64,000 nt of DNA from Metaphire vulgaris. Its lineage: Eukaryota > Annelida > Clitellata > Crassiclitellata > Megascolecidae. This document shows, one piece after another, positions 1-11,460 of this stretch; position 1 is the stretch's first letter; the number at the start of each line of letters is the position of its first letter. The notes below the pieces were generated by a model. The model made no database searches. It was given only the letters and a program-made list of their open reading frames with translations, and was not told the DNA's origin. The position numbers and the translations under genes are program-made. The DNA is taken from contig CM030852.1 of assembly GCA_018105865.1 (NCBI GenBank), positions 9,800,950 to 9,864,949 on the forward strand, in the 5' to 3' direction.

Positions 1-455
1 CAGTTATTCACATTTTTTGGTCCGTCATTTTCCAGTCCTGCATTTTCAGCGCTCCCCCTCTAATGTGGGCGCGTGGGCGCGTGCCTACAAAGGGGAGACA
101 CGTGCCCCTCAAAAATTGTATTACCCAAAAAAATTGAAAATTTGCCGCAGGTATTTCATTTATTCATTTTTATGAAATGATTTATTTTAGAAAAGCTCAT
201 CACCATCACAAACCATCACAGCTTGGCCAGTAAAACGTATATTAGGCCTATTATCATTAATGTGACACTCTACAGACCTATGCGAGAATCTTTAAACCTT
301 ACTAACAGCTGCCTATGTTTCATGTTCATTATCTTGTATTGCGTGGAAAACGTCAAATTGTACCGAGGAGTCTTTGGATCTTTGAATACACAGTGCAACT
401 AAGAAAACGAGTTTCAGTTTTAAGAAGTTGAGATGGAATATATGGATGCGGAGGT
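1..455. other. intergenic, nothing recognised
   Basis: No coding exon, RNA gene or element end could be supported here. One exact TAGGCCTA octamer lies at 243-250. The stretch is AT-rich apart from a short GC-rich patch near 60-110. Confidence 0.5.
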
Positions 456-712
456 CAGAGTCGCAGCGTCCCAATGGCTACTATGGCTCTAGCCATGGGA
501 GGCACACATGACGGGGGCGGAAAATTTTGGAAGCGACCTTTTTTGCTTGTCGGGGTTGTCGTCGAGGAATTTTGGCGAAGGCGGCAAAATTTGGAAGGGG
601 CGGCAAATTTAGCGGCGACGACCTTTTTTGCTTGTCAGGTGTAATAAGAGTGAAATCGGGACGGCATCTTTGCCAGGAGCCATAAGCGGTATGAATGCAC
701 GCTACGCCACTG
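456..712. mobile_element. hAT-type MITE, 257 bp
   Basis: The right end reads GCTACGCCACTG and the left end CAGAGTCGCAGCG, an imperfect inverted repeat. The flanks GCGGAGGT (448-455) and GCGGAAGT (713-720) match at 7 of 8 positions, as expected for the 8-bp target duplication of hAT elements. The interior has two copies of a TTTTTTGCTTGTC motif, near 539-551 and 626-638. No transposase is encoded; the small open frame on the minus strand is incidental. Confidence 0.72.
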
Positions 713-1058
713 GCGGAAGTTGATGCTAACAAAAATACGCCTAGCAGTGCAAGTGTTAAACTAAACAGGAATGAATTTTCAAATTATCAAATCTTAAGAT
801 CACTGGTGAACACTTGAATGAAGGTGAATAGTTTACCTTTCCATGGTAGCTGAATGCTTTACATCTTCCATTTGATCGAAATCAGCATCCGGGCTTGAGT
901 GCTTTGCAGTCGTAGCTATAAAACATGGTTCAAAGATAATTCGCCAAAAGAAACCGTCTGACCCGGATCGTATGCGAAAGGACATAAAGCCTGAATCAGC
1001 TATTTCAAAACCGTGCTATTACAGATTCAACTTAATTAGAGAAATGGGCTATACTTTA

Positions 1059-1937
1059 CGCTGTGTCCGAATAAAACGGTATCCCTTGCGATAATGATGA
1101 AAACCACTAGTAAATATTCACATTTTCAAAATATTTAAACTAATTTTAGTCCTGACAGAATGTTGATTGCCATCCAACTAAAATTTGTATTCGAAGTGTT
1201 TCCCATTGGCTCCAACACAAGCTTCAAGACGACCAATAGTTGCATCGATAACCAGCTGATCAAGTTCATCCCATACATTCACAATTCGTTCACGGAGTTC
1301 TCAATGGCTCTGATTTTTGTTCTGTAAACCTTCTCCTGCATTATTTCCCAAATCTTATAATCAATTGGGTTTAAAGCAGGACTGTTTAACGCAAATGATT
1401 TGGAGGTATGAAGTCAGGAGTTTCCTTTCAGTGGCGGTTCTATGTGGGGATGATGGTGGATATATCCTCCACCGGACATTTTTACTTAATTTTTTTGCTT
1501 CGTGTTACTAGTAAAACTATGAGGAAAACCTGCGAATGACGTCTTTTTGCTTGTCAACCTATTTATCGGTAAAAGTGTAGTAAAATCTGGGAAAAAATTC
1601 CCATTTTCAGCCCCCTTTTCGGCAAAGATTTAAAAAATGTTTTCTTCTCTTTTCATCCCTCACCAACTTCCCATGAATTCATTTCATACCCTCGCCAAGA
1701 AATCCTGGAACTGCCAATCTTTCCTTTGTCAACAATTCAACAGTTTCACGAGCTGGGTGAGCTGGTGAACAATTTTGTATTAATGTGCAATAATCTGGAT
1801 ATTGATGAATATCAGATCATTTATTAATTCTCGTAAGTATGTCAGAACATAAATAAAATTTAATTTTAGAATTGATGAATATCTACTAGTGTTGTTCATC
1901 ATTATTTCAAGAGATCCCGTCTTATTCGGACACAGTT
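1059..1937 (-). mobile_element. internally deleted mariner-like (IS630/Tc1/mariner) transposon
   Basis: Terminal inverted repeats of about 70 bp are visible. The left end has CTGTGTCCGAATAAAACGG from 1061; the right end, read on the minus strand, has CTGTGTCCGAATAAGACGG. Both are bordered by TA (1057-1058 and 1938-1939). Between them, about 1160-1390 on the minus strand resembles the C-terminal end of a mariner-type transposase (a DYKIWEIMQEKVYRTKI-like segment followed by VWDELDQLV-like residues), with stops and shifts. The catalytic core is gone, so the element is non-autonomous. A hAT MITE is nested at 1429-1719. Confidence 0.85.
1429..1719. mobile_element. hAT-type MITE nested in the mariner relic
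   Basis: It starts CAGTGGCGGTTC and ends GGAACTGCCAATC. A perfect 8-bp duplication TTTCCTTT flanks it (1421-1428 and 1720-1727). The interior is clearly related to the element at 8603-8884, including the CTTTTTGCTTGTCA segment and the run CACCAACTTCC near the right end. Its position inside the mariner shows that it inserted later. Confidence 0.85.
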
Positions 1938-1987
1938 TATATAGGCTTTATGAATGTGGTTGTTTATAATATTCCATGTTTTTTTTT

Positions 1988-2067
1988 GTAAAGCGCCTTT
2001 GATTTTGGCCCTTGCTATGCTACGGCGCTATACAAATTGTCATGAACAATAACAATAACAATAATAC
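1988..2067 (+). repeat. SINE/LINE 3' tail ending in (CAATAA)n
   Basis: The run GCTACGGCGCTATACAAATTG followed by a short (ACAATA) array matches tails at 49190-49262 and 57995-58092. All three share a TTGGCC/TTAGCC block, a GGCGCTATA block and a simple-repeat end, which is the arrangement of a retroposon 3' end. No body was recognised upstream here. Confidence 0.5.
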
Positions 2068-2542
2068 TTGCAGAATTCAAGACGTTGTTTGCGTAGAAAA
2101 AACTTACTAGCAGCATCCGTGTTTTGGATTACAAGCATCTCCAGCAGAGCAATCGCTGTCTTTTTTGCAAGCTTCAAATTAAACAATTGTAAATCTATTA
2201 GTGCGTGCTTTTAGATTGTTCGATTAATATGGCAGTTTATGGCAGTTTTAGTCGAGTAATCGATCTATTCGGAGTATTAATTGCATATATAGCTTTTAGC
2301 TGACTTGCTTGCATTGCAATTCTGCATAAGCCTGCAGTAATGTAGTATACACTTTTCACAATCACATCAAGCACGCGTCAGTTGCAACTAATAAATTACT
2401 AAATTTCACAGTTCACAGTTCACAATTTCACAGTTCATATAATACGTTTGTATATTAAAACTGTAGTACTGACAAAAAGATGTCTATTAGAACAGCTTTA
2501 ATGAAGACCATTCAAAAACGTTGTTGGTTTAATTATTTAATA
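2068..2542. other. intergenic, nothing recognised
   Basis: AT-rich sequence with no supportable exon. A short run of near repeats of CACAGTTCA lies at about 2405-2435. Confidence 0.4.
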
Positions 2543-2760
2543 CTATCTGTTTCCCCGTCAAAAATGACAGCGGAGATTCGATATTTCCTACCCAGATTTT
2601 TAAAATAAAATTTCTAGCATTTTGCCCAATGATATGTCTTTGACCGCGAACATGGCTTGCTGAGCAATCTGACGTTTGTCGGGTTTCTAGCTCGTGATAA
2701 TGCTACATATAGCTGGCCATGGAAAAACATAGACTCGCTTAAATGTATCCCTAAGTGTTA
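2543..2760 (-). mobile_element. Helitron 3' end with PIF1-helicase motif VI remnant
   Basis: Read on the minus strand, about 2757-2640 encodes an HGQLYVALSRARNP segment. This is the C-terminal motif of the PIF1-type helicase carried by Helitrons. Downstream lies a hairpin-forming CTGTCATTTTTGACGGGG stretch ending in ATAG followed by T, close to the hairpin plus CTRR terminus typical of Helitrons. The same TTTTTGACGGG block ends the two elements at 40.3-42.9 kb. Everything upstream of motif VI is lost and the frame breaks soon after it, so this is a dead 3' stub. Confidence 0.72.
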
Positions 2761-2799
2761 AAATGTTTGCTCGCTTGAACATAATCATCGTTTCCTCTC

Positions 2800-3121
2800 T
2801 TTACTCTTACTCAGGAGAATTGGTAACGCGTTGGAGCGGTAGGCTGACAGAGCGGGTTCAAGTCCCTGGTACGCGGACTATTGACCACAGGACGATTGAC
2901 CATAGGACGATTGACCATAGGACGATTGACCACTGGACGATTGACCACAGCGGACTTTTGACCACTGGACGATTGACCACAACGGACTTTTGACCACTGG
3001 ACGATTGACCACAGCGAACTTTTGACCACTGGACGATTGACCACAGCCGTGAGTATCAGGCTTAGCACGCTGTCTGCTGTATGCATGCATGCATGCATGC
3101 AAAAAGGAAACCAAATGCTAT

Positions 3122-3152
<31 letters not shown>

Positions 3153-3420
3153 CGACTCACTATTGTCCTTTTCATCATTCTCAGCATTTGGCTTACTTTT
3201 TTGCATGCGTGCATGCATGCGTGCTAAGCCTGATACTCACGGCTGTGGTCAATCGTCCAGTGGTCAAAATTCCGCTGTGGTCAATCGTCCAGTGGTCAAT
3301 CGTCCTATGGTCAATCGTCCTATGGTCAATCGTCCTGTGGTCAATAGTCCTAGAACCAAGTCCCTTTAGCGACCCTAGTGGTTTTCACACAGGCAGTAAC
3401 GCCTCCTAAACCACTTTAAA
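2800..3420 (+). mobile_element. foldback element with tandem-repeat arms
   Basis: The left arm (2875-3071) is a run of about 16-bp units built on GGACGATTGACCA, followed by CCGTGAGTATCAGGCTTAGC. The right arm (3220-3350) is its reverse complement. The central part has ATGCATGC runs and a (TA)n tract at about 3127-3153. A tRNA-like B-box sequence GGGTTCAAGTCCC lies just upstream at about 2853-2865. The downstream flank (3373-3415) resembles the 3' tail of the CR1-like LINE found at 44525 and 61617. Open frames across the arms are artefacts of the repeat. Confidence 0.7.
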
Positions 3421-3499
3421 TCACCCGATGTTTATGTCCCTTATCATGTATTCATACATGTTCAAATGTTTGCATTTGAGACTTGTTGATGGTCGTTAC

Positions 3500-3665
3500 A
3501 AATGCAGGTAAGGTAAAGGTAGGCGCATTTCCCATAGGGTCCAGTGCTGATCCCCGGTTTTGTTGCCATCAGCCCATAGGTGGGTAAGCCAGGTAAGCCA
3601 TTTATCCGCGAACAGTGGCCAGTCATTCCTCCGAAACAAGGTTATCCTCTAATTTTGTCATTGCT
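3500..3665 (+). repeat. GGTAAGGTAAAG-type SINE fragment
   Basis: The segment has GGTAAGGTAAAGGTAGGC followed by a GGTCCAGTGCTGATCCCCGG block. A shorter relative occurs at 16086-16150 (GGTAAAGTAAAG, then GGTGCTGATCTCCGG). The shared order of blocks suggests one short retroposon family. The family name is not assigned. Confidence 0.45.
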
Positions 3666-3866
3666 GCTCATTTTACCACTCGAATTGAGTGTAGGCAGAG
3701 TCAACTTCTGGAAAGATACAGTGAGCATTAGGATTTAGCGGTACTTCAAAACGAGGAGGCTGGAAAGGGAGATGTAAAGGGCAGGGTAGGGAGGAGAAAC
3801 ATGAAAGAGAGAAAGCAGAGAGGAGGATAGAGGAATGAAAGCGGAGGACTAATCATCAATAATCTA

Positions 3867-4081
3867 AAGTGTGTGGATTATGTGGTTATGCTGAACTTCA
3901 AGAGAGGTAGTGCAAACGAGTGCGAAATATGGGCTTCAAACAAATGAAAAGAAATCAAAAGTAACGACGATAAACGGAAACAACATTTTCATTAGGGTTG
4001 ATCAGAAGGTGTTAGAACAGGAAACACACCTCGGCGTCATCTGCTCAGGAGACTGCTCCTTGGAAGAGGAAATAAATGCTA
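3867..4081 (+). pseudogene. RTE-type LINE reverse transcriptase fragment
   Basis: About 70 residues of the RT-to-thumb region can be read: a degenerate DVVML-like catalytic edge, then GLQTNEKKSKVTTINGNN and a VLEQETHLGVICSGD segment. This order (NxxKTKVM block, then a THLG/YLG block) is what RTE-clade RTs show after the YADD box. The copy is truncated on both sides, and a MITE begins immediately downstream at 4082. Confidence 0.6.
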
Positions 4082-4290
4082 AAAAAAGATGGCCACGGGT
4101 TCATTTTGGTAGAACCCAACCCATAAAATCTCGATCCCAACCCAACCCATGCAGACTCAACCCAATCTACCGTAATACATTACAATTCTTAAACCAAGAC
4201 GTATTTTCTGGTCCAACCCAACCCACCATAAATTTGGGGAAGTCTAACTCAACCCAACTCATGGATCAACCCAACAAATGACCCTCTCTG
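4082..4290. mobile_element. hAT-type MITE with AACCCAACCC-rich interior
   Basis: The interior has many CCCAACCCA runs and a CCGTAATACATTACA core shared with elements at 11461-11697 (opposite orientation) and about 50282-50443. The right end reads CCCTCTCTG and the left end is degenerate. Flanks AAATGCTA and AAATGTGA agree at 6 of 8 positions, an eroded target duplication. It interrupts LINE sequence. Confidence 0.6.
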
Positions 4291-4298
4291 AAATGTGA

Positions 4299-5194
4299 GA
4301 AAAATTGAAGTTCACATAATTATTATAATTTCATAGACTGTTTCTTAATAACAGTAATATAACAGACTTTGTAAGTATCCTGGTTTTATCCAGTGCACGA
4401 GACACTTTCCCCCATAAAAATGAATGTCTAAGTTTAAGCTGGGGTCAAAAGTTAAATTCAAAATTATGAGTTGTAATCTTACGATCACACATTTCGATCA
4501 CATGAAACAGAAGAATAACCACAACGAGGATCTTTATCCAATGGCGCACGAGGATTCCCTTCTCCATTTCTGATTAGTTTCACTGACACCAGATGAAGAG
4601 TTCTCTGCTCGAAATAGCGATGCCATAAAAGCAAACTGATTTCATGCACAAAATACTGTCTGCCAATTATTTGATTATCAAATGAACGGTCGTGTTGTTA
4701 GACTAAGAGAAGAATAGGCTCAACTGTCTACACATTTTGCTAACGTAAGTTGCTGCATGACATTTATGCAATGCACGCGGTATTTATATGAAACAACTTT
4801 AATATCATAGGCCTAAAACGGGAGCAAAGTGAATGCTTTCACAGTCATATTTTAATTCATAATATCAAAAGCCTTTAGAAATTTCACACACGAACCAGAC
4901 GCCTTTTGATAGCTGATAAATCGGAGCTATTTAATGCCTATAGAAAATGCTTCGCAACTATCCATATCGTCTTATAAGATATTTCGTAGTTATTTTCTTT
5001 ATTCTTTGTCGTGTCATTTGCGCTCTAAAATTCGAAACCTGGACAAATAAATTTGAAAGAAAATATGCAAAATGCATTTCAGCAGACAAACAGTCGTACA
5101 CATTTAGGATTGAGTAGAGCGAAATAGCCTAAGTTATTTTGTATCCTTTGATATCTACAGCATCCAAATATCGAAATATGGATATAATATCTGC
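4299..5194. other. intergenic, nothing recognised
   Basis: AT-rich, no supportable exon. One TAGGCCTA octamer lies at 4808-4815. Confidence 0.4.
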
Positions 5195-5202
5195 TTGAGA
5201 AC

Positions 5203-5359
5203 CAGAGCGCGATTTGTAGGGGAAGGGGAATTTCTCCCCACTGCCCAAATGCATCCTCCTACTGCTACATCCCACCACTGCTACACTTCCCCAACAACTA
5301 CATCCCTCGCAAGCTCGAAATATCCCCCCACACTGCTCCAGGTCACAAATCGCACCCTG
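5203..5359. mobile_element. hAT-type MITE, 157 bp
   Basis: The ends are CAGAGCGCGATTTGTAG and, inverted, CAGGGTGCGATTTGTGA. The flanking 8-bp duplication TTGAGAAC is perfect (5195-5202 and 5360-5367). The interior is C-rich with repeated CACTGCTACA-like words. No protein is encoded. Confidence 0.85.
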
Positions 5360-5367
5360 TTGAGAAC

Positions 5368-8300
5368 TATGCGGTTTTCAGTTCAATATTGTTGGATGAT
5401 GCTTCCCTATAGCTCTATTTCTTTCTATTTTCACTATTGCAGCTCAAGTCTGCTCCTTGCAGGTTCAAACCTGCTCACCCAATAGTAACATCATAAACAT
5501 TTATTTTAATTTGAAACTATTGCGGAAATATTGGCGCATTGTTGAGACGATTACCGAAATAGAAAATTGCAAGCAACACTATGCCGAATATATAGATCAA
5601 TCAAAGATTTAAGCCTGTTTCATCCTTGAGTCTCGATATTAAAATTATTTAAAAAAATAAATAAATTACCTGCTGAATATACAGTAGTTGTAGTCAGATC
5701 GTGGCTCTCACACACTCCGCTGTCTGAAGTCCTGTTGCCAAGGATTGCTTTGCAACCTCTCTTCTTAAATACCCTTTTTTGAGAGAAATAAATGACATTA
5801 TTTTCTCTGAAAATCTTGATATCTTCCAGGTTCTTAAAAACAAGTCGTTAATAATAAATTTGCAATGCTGTTGCACTCTAACATTTCCATGTGACTTTGA
5901 TAGAAATGTTTTTCTGAAATTTTGCCACTTACAAATCGATTGCTGATAACGTACATTTACAGTGTCATATAGAAACATTATTTTCGTGTCGTAGCAATAT
6001 CTTTAAATTATGAGCGAGCATCTATCATGACTGAAGTACTTATTATTCTTGCTGCGATACATTTAAATTGCTATTTTAAAAGAATAATTAATCTTTCCAT
6101 GTTACATTCCCAGCCAGACGTAGGTCGTAATTAGTAATAACTGTCTGCGGATAAGAACGGTCGATACAGATAAATCAATCTTTTGTTGATATTGGCAAAA
6201 ACACGTTCGAGAAAGACACATGTTTTGATTTGATGTCGCAATAAAAGAAAACAGACATTAATTCACGAGAAACACTTGACATAGATGGCTTGTGTATTTC
6301 AAGCGCATTGAGCCTACGCAGCGGGATCACGTTGTTTCAGAGATATAATTCCTAATGCACACGTGTGCTTTCTCTAATAACTTTAACGGTTTAACCAGTC
6401 AGGAGCTATCTTTACGCAAAATAGCGACGTCGGAGTAGAAGCTAATCACCGTGGGTTTATAATAGTAGAGTCGTTTCATTAGCATCCGTGACCATTTTGT
6501 TCCTATCTTTTTTATTGCTGATTCATGTACCGTGGACTATTAGAAGAAGATTTAGCTCCTATGTCCTTCGCAAATTTGGGGGCTAACTGTGCAAGAGTCC
6601 AAATTACAAGATGGCCGCCAATGGATATATAATGGCAGATTAAACTAATTAACTGTTGAAAATTTTTGACCAATTTGATCAAATTTGCATGGTGGTTAGC
6701 AATAATACTTGTTTTAAGATGGTTATTCAAAATGTTTGCTAATTACATTTCAAATAGGTCGGCGTGCACCATATTAGCGACTGAATGTAACAGACGTTAA
6801 TGCGATGTGCGTTCGGGTTAGCTCCAGTTAGTGTGTCACTTTAGAAGTCGTCATTGTCTACAATAATGACTGCTGGTTTACTTTCAGCAATTTCAAAAGA
6901 CCAGTTAAGTGATCGCTTAATGTCAGTTACAACCATAGACCTCTTAAATTAATGACTGACGTCAGCCAATCTCTCGGGCCCACGAACTTGGGTCCATTGT
7001 CTTTAGCACCTTAGCATCTATTAGGCCTAACTGCTGTAACTGGAGCTTGCACAGTGATACAACCATGAAATTTAGTAGTCACACTCAGAAATGAACTCTC
7101 TACGCATTTCAAGTACCCCGAAGTTGATGACGTCATTACACTGCAACATACACTGATTTTAAAATTATGTGTAAATCATGTTAAAGTCACTGTATTTCGC
7201 ATAGGCCTATATTGCATGCTGCTGATCTAGCCCGAATATTTAGTAATTAGCATCGGAATCTAGTAGGCAAGAGTGGTTCGAATTTTCGATGCTGAACAGA
7301 GAGCCGGGACAGGAGATACAACGTTCACGTTCTTCGATTGCTTTTATGAAGGCAACACTTTGTGCACCATTAACTAGTTTATTATTGACTTGGTTCGTTG
7401 CCTAAACTGGTAACCAATTAAGTGATTTATTTGAGTTCTAGAGGGAATCCTAGAACAACCAGCGTTCGGCGAAAAGACAATCAGCCGTAGATTAAAGAAA
7501 AGGAAGTGACCAGCGTGATGGGAAGGCGTTGCGAGATGCCCAGTTGGGAACCGATGTGCAGGAACGGCCCATGTCAGGTATGCAACCTGTCCCACGGTCT
7601 AGAACGCGAACAAGAAACGAATGCGGCAGATCTGCCTAGAGCACATTATGATAACTAGGCCTACATCATATACTGAGCCTTTATTTATTTATACGTCAGT
7701 TTCATCGTTTGTGACATTATGTTTGGACAGTAAACATAAAACGCAACAAAGATACGTCTGAGAAATGGATTTGATTACACAAAGTAGCAGTATATAATAT
7801 TAATTTAACAAAGCATAATTGATGATGAGTGCCTAAAATATGGGTGTAATATTGCATAAAAATCAATTTCTCGCAGCCTGAATTGAAATAGGAAATAGTC
7901 GACGACACTGCCAAAGGACGTTTGTAGAGAAGCTCAGCAAGATACATACATAGAAAGATACATAGAAAACGATCGTTTTACGCTAACCTCGTCATCTTGC
8001 CCCATGTCCTACGTTTTCACCGGCTATTTTTGCACAGACAGCAAGAACTAGGCGGTTTGTGAGTACGATTTGGAACATAATTCTTGCTGAATTAAATAGT
8101 ATCAAGTTTCTAGAAGATATATAATTGAAACATTTCTAAATGTAGGATTGGAAAGGCGAAGAAGGATAGGACAAGATGAAGGGCACAAGATGGCATGTCT
8201 TCGCCATCTTGCCCATGGCGTCGATGTGTGGCTAATTTTTAACCATTTCGTTAAGATTTATTCCCAAAGCCTTTAGACATGCAATTCTTAGGCATTGGTG

Positions 8301-8594
8301 CGTACATATAATATAAGAAAAATTACTCGAGGGTAACAAGGCAGCTGGAATATGGAGTTGCTACATTTGGCCAATTAAAGCTGTTACAGCAAAAACTGTA
8401 GCCTTAACTAAGCTGCGAGTGATTTCGGCATAGGCGGCACACTATACTATCGGCGCAGTCGTTCCAGGCCGGGTACCCCGGCACTGCCTACGGCGGGCGG
8501 GGTAGTTTTTTCGAACATATTTTTTATTATTATAGACAGTTACACTACTGTATACAGCGACACGCACACGGACTTGATTCGGCAGCTAGACCTG
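5368..8594. other. long gene-poor stretch
   Basis: No recognisable gene was found over 3.2 kb. The minus strand at 5694-5978 has a 94-codon open frame with a TATTTAAG word near 5775 and a CAG/GTAATT donor-like site near 5670, but the peptide matches nothing known to me and it could be chance. Exact TAGGCCTA octamers lie at 7022, 7202 and 7656. A perfect short palindrome CCGGGTACCCCGG lies near 8469. Confidence 0.4.
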
Positions 8595-8602
8595 ATTAAT
8601 TG

Positions 8603-8884
8603 TAGTGACGGTGCCACGTGAGGGATGCATCCCCACCGGACTTTTTTGGCTTGTGAAACATATGTTGGGATAAAAGTCTAGTAAAACTACGGGGGAAAAC
8701 TGCGGATGACCTGTTTTTGCTTGTCATCCTATTTTTCGGTAAAAGATTAGTAAAATTAGGGGGGAATTCCCTTTTGTCACCCTTTGTCGGCAAATTTTAT
8801 TGATTTTTTTCTTCTCTGTTCATCCCCCGCCAACTTCCTATAAATTCGTTTCATCCCCACCAAGAAATCATGGAACCGCCACTG
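8603..8884. mobile_element. hAT-type MITE, 282 bp
   Basis: It ends in TAGTGACGGTGCC and GGAACCGCCACTG. Flanks ATTAATTG (8595-8602) and ATTAGTTG (8885-8892) match at 7 of 8 positions. The interior is collinear with the nested element at 1429-1719 and keeps the TTTTTGCTTGTCAT word. The minus-strand open frame is spurious. Confidence 0.85.
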
Positions 8885-8892
8885 ATTAGTTG

Positions 8893-10210
8893 CCAAAGGT
8901 TTTGTAGCAATAATCGATAATTATCGGTGTTCAGTGTTCGGACATTTCAAGTAGTACATTAGTCATTAGGCCAATCATTACTTCAGTTCCCCTTAGTCAC
9001 TGACGTTGGTGCTAAATGCAAATGTTGAAAGCAGTGCTAATGCTGGATCCACCATTGTAATGTTGTATTAGAAAGGCATTTTTAAAACATTTCTTTTTTA
9101 TAAGTCACACTGGAAAATGCATGCTGGATAGTTCAGTTGATTAAACACCTCAATCCGCTGCCGCTATTTAGTAAAAGGGCCGGTGTACTCTATTTGTCTT
9201 CCGCCGCCTATGGCTTTCGGTATACCAGAAGCGACATTAACTATGACGTCATGCCAAGAAATAGCATAGGGTCTACCGATCAATTATCCACCAAACAGTA
9301 CGATTTCAGTCAGTGTTTCGCACCCATAAGTCAGTACTCAGACTGGGAATATGCACTAGCTCTTTCATTCTGCAAAAGGCTTCCTTGTACATGCCTATTC
9401 TCATTTCAATCTTCTTCTAATTTCGACCGTCGTTTGTGATGTAACTCCCGATAACCTTTCACTTTATGCAGCTGTACATAGTCGTTGTTGTTGTTGCTGT
9501 TGATGATGATGATGATGATGATGATTATGATGATGATAACGATGATGATGATGATGGCGATGATGATGCACGTCTTTTGAGTTTACCAAGATTTTTGTCT
9601 TTTCAAGTTTTATTCCGTTCCATATTCCGTACCCCTCTTGATTATGTCAACATGGCGGGTTAAGGAAAGGCTGATGAGAATAGGCTGCAGGCACTCCAGG
9701 CAGCCCTCATTCAGCCGTCGGCATGTAAAACTGAAGGCGCTGACCATTCCGTTCTCCGTACAGGAGCTGAACGCACAGATTCCTTCTTATATAATACTTA
9801 CATAACTCAGACTTTGCAAGTTGGTCTTTGCTCATGAGATGTAAGACTTACATGTAGGTGGTAAGCTTTGTGAACGTGTTCAACAGTACGATGTCATTAG
9901 CATCGTCGAGATAGTTGAAGCCGTGGCTCGGCAATTTGATCTCTTATTATTATTCGTTATTCTTGCCACGATCCAATTTATGGCTCATCGGAATAGGCAG
10001 CGGCAAATAAATTAAATCCATCCGTGAATAAAAAGGCAGATTTTTCATGCAGTCATGTAGTTGCACGACTAGGAAATAAAAGCATTTAAATAGGGTCTCG
10101 AATCACACCTGTCGATGAGTTGCAGTACCAAAAATACTTATGTATATTGTCGAGAAATAAGCTGCAGGAAGAAATCGTCCAGCAATAGCAATGAACTACA
10201 ATAGAGTTTC
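8893..10210. other. intergenic with a GAT microsatellite
   Basis: A (GAT)n tract lies at about 9500-9572, partly interrupted. The 9137-9439 plus-strand frame of 100 codons has no recognisable motif and is left uncalled. A TGACGTCA palindrome (CRE-like) lies at about 9244-9251. Nothing else is supportable. Confidence 0.4.
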
Positions 10211-10218
10211 TTTATAGC

Positions 10219-10560
10219 CAGGGATATTTTTACACCCCTTAACACTCCCAACACCCCTCAACTTGAGATCGACACTCCCCAAATTTCCTAATCCCGAACA
10301 CCCCCAAATTCGAGAAGTAAGACCCCCGCAACACCCCCAACTTTATTTCTCTGATGGCCTTTTTTGCTTGTCAGACTTTTTTGAGACCTAATAATTTTTT
10401 TTTTGTTTATCAGAATTTTTTGAGATTTGATAAGGCTTTTGGGTTTTTTGCCTGTCAGACTTTTTTGTGGGATGACTTTTTACCACACTTATTCGGCAGA
10501 GATCCTCCAAATTTTATCGACAGGCCCCCCCCCAAATTCACAATACTAGAAATAACCCTG
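10219..10560. mobile_element. hAT-type MITE, 342 bp
   Basis: The ends CAGGGATATTTTTA and, inverted, CAGGGTTATTTCTA pair well. The flanking 8-bp duplication TTTATAGC is perfect (10211-10218 and 10561-10568). The interior has CCCCCAA runs and the TTTTTTGCTTGTCAGAC word at about 10359, repeated in degenerate form downstream. Confidence 0.87.
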
Positions 10561-10816
10561 TTTATAGCTCACATGTTTTGGTGACATTTAATCACGCGAC
10601 AGTTAAGAGATGATGGTTGAAGGTGATGGCTATTGACGAGTTGCTGTTAACTTCTTAGTGATTTCGTCAATTCAGTGTCACATATATATTTTATGCGTGT
10701 ATGTGTGTTTGTGTATGTATGATACATGCGTATGATGTATGTATTAATTATTATAGCTCGGCTTGTCTTAGCAAATGGCTTATCTTCGGCTGCTTATATT
10801 AACGAGTGCGTATATC

Positions 10817-11130
10817 ATCTGGGCGGGAAGTTAGCAGAGTGGTAACAACGTTGGGTGATGGAGCAGGAGGTCGCGGGTTCGAGTCCCACAGGAGCCCTAA
10901 CGGTCGACTCAGCCTGTATCGCGAAGGTAAAATGAGAAGCAGTGGTAAAATTGTCTGCGATAAGTCAAACAGGTACGCTACGCGATACACTAGCCCCGTA
11001 TCCGTGGCATTGCGTGCCTGGCTGAGGGCTATAGCAACGGAGATCAGCGCCGCCCTATGAACCCGTTAGGCTCGGGGAGGACTTTGACTTGGACGTTGAT
11101 ATCATCTGCTGCTGCTCAATGCCGCTGTGG
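10817..11130 (+). repeat. tRNA-derived SINE
   Basis: A box-A-like TTAGCAGAGTGGTAAC (about 10832) and a box-B GGTTCGAGTCC (about 10879) are spaced as in a tRNA gene or tRNA-headed SINE. The flanking arms do not fold into a clean acceptor stem and a SINE-like body follows (AGGTAAAATGAGAAGC onwards), so a functional tRNA gene is unlikely. Transcription, if any, would be by RNA polymerase III. Confidence 0.62.
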
Positions 11131-11353
11131 CGGCGTCAAACGTCAAGAATGATTTATTGAGGACTTCTGCTGCGTGGTTTAGCTGCCATGCATAGTGTAG
11201 CGTAGCAAGGATTGTGTTTAAGTCTGTTCATTTAAGTTGACATGAATAGGCATTGCGTAATAATTATTTGTGATAATTTTATAAATTAAAACTGAATAAT
11301 GTTTCGAATAATTTGCTTTCTATTAAGCCTAAGATTAGATAATCATTATAACC

Positions 11354-11450
11354 TAGTGCTGTATTTTAATCGTGGTCAACGTGCGATTAACGCACGATTA
11401 ATGCATTAAGCTATTAATCGAGATAAAAAAATAATTGCTGAACTGCACTA
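11354..11450. mobile_element. small hAT-type MITE, 97 bp
   Basis: The ends are TAGTGCTGT and, inverted, TAGTGCAGT, with an ATTAACGCACGATTAA core. Flanks TTATAACC and TTATACAC agree at 6 of 8 positions. Its right-hand duplicated target overlaps the target used by the next MITE. Confidence 0.6.
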
Positions 11451-11460
11451 TTATACACCC

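Noticed and set aside
2875..3050. CRISPR array
   Set aside because: The units are contiguous tandem repeats with no unique spacers, and the window is eukaryotic.
2811..3409. Repetitive frames with VVNRPVV or RTIDH units
   Set aside because: Artefacts of the tandem arms of the foldback element; sense and antisense frames mirror each other.
9137..9439. 100-codon plus-strand frame as a gene
   Set aside because: No motif, no splice or promoter signal, and unremarkable composition.
10830..10905. tRNA gene
   Set aside because: A and B boxes are present, but the acceptor and anticodon stems do not pair convincingly and a SINE-like body continues downstream.
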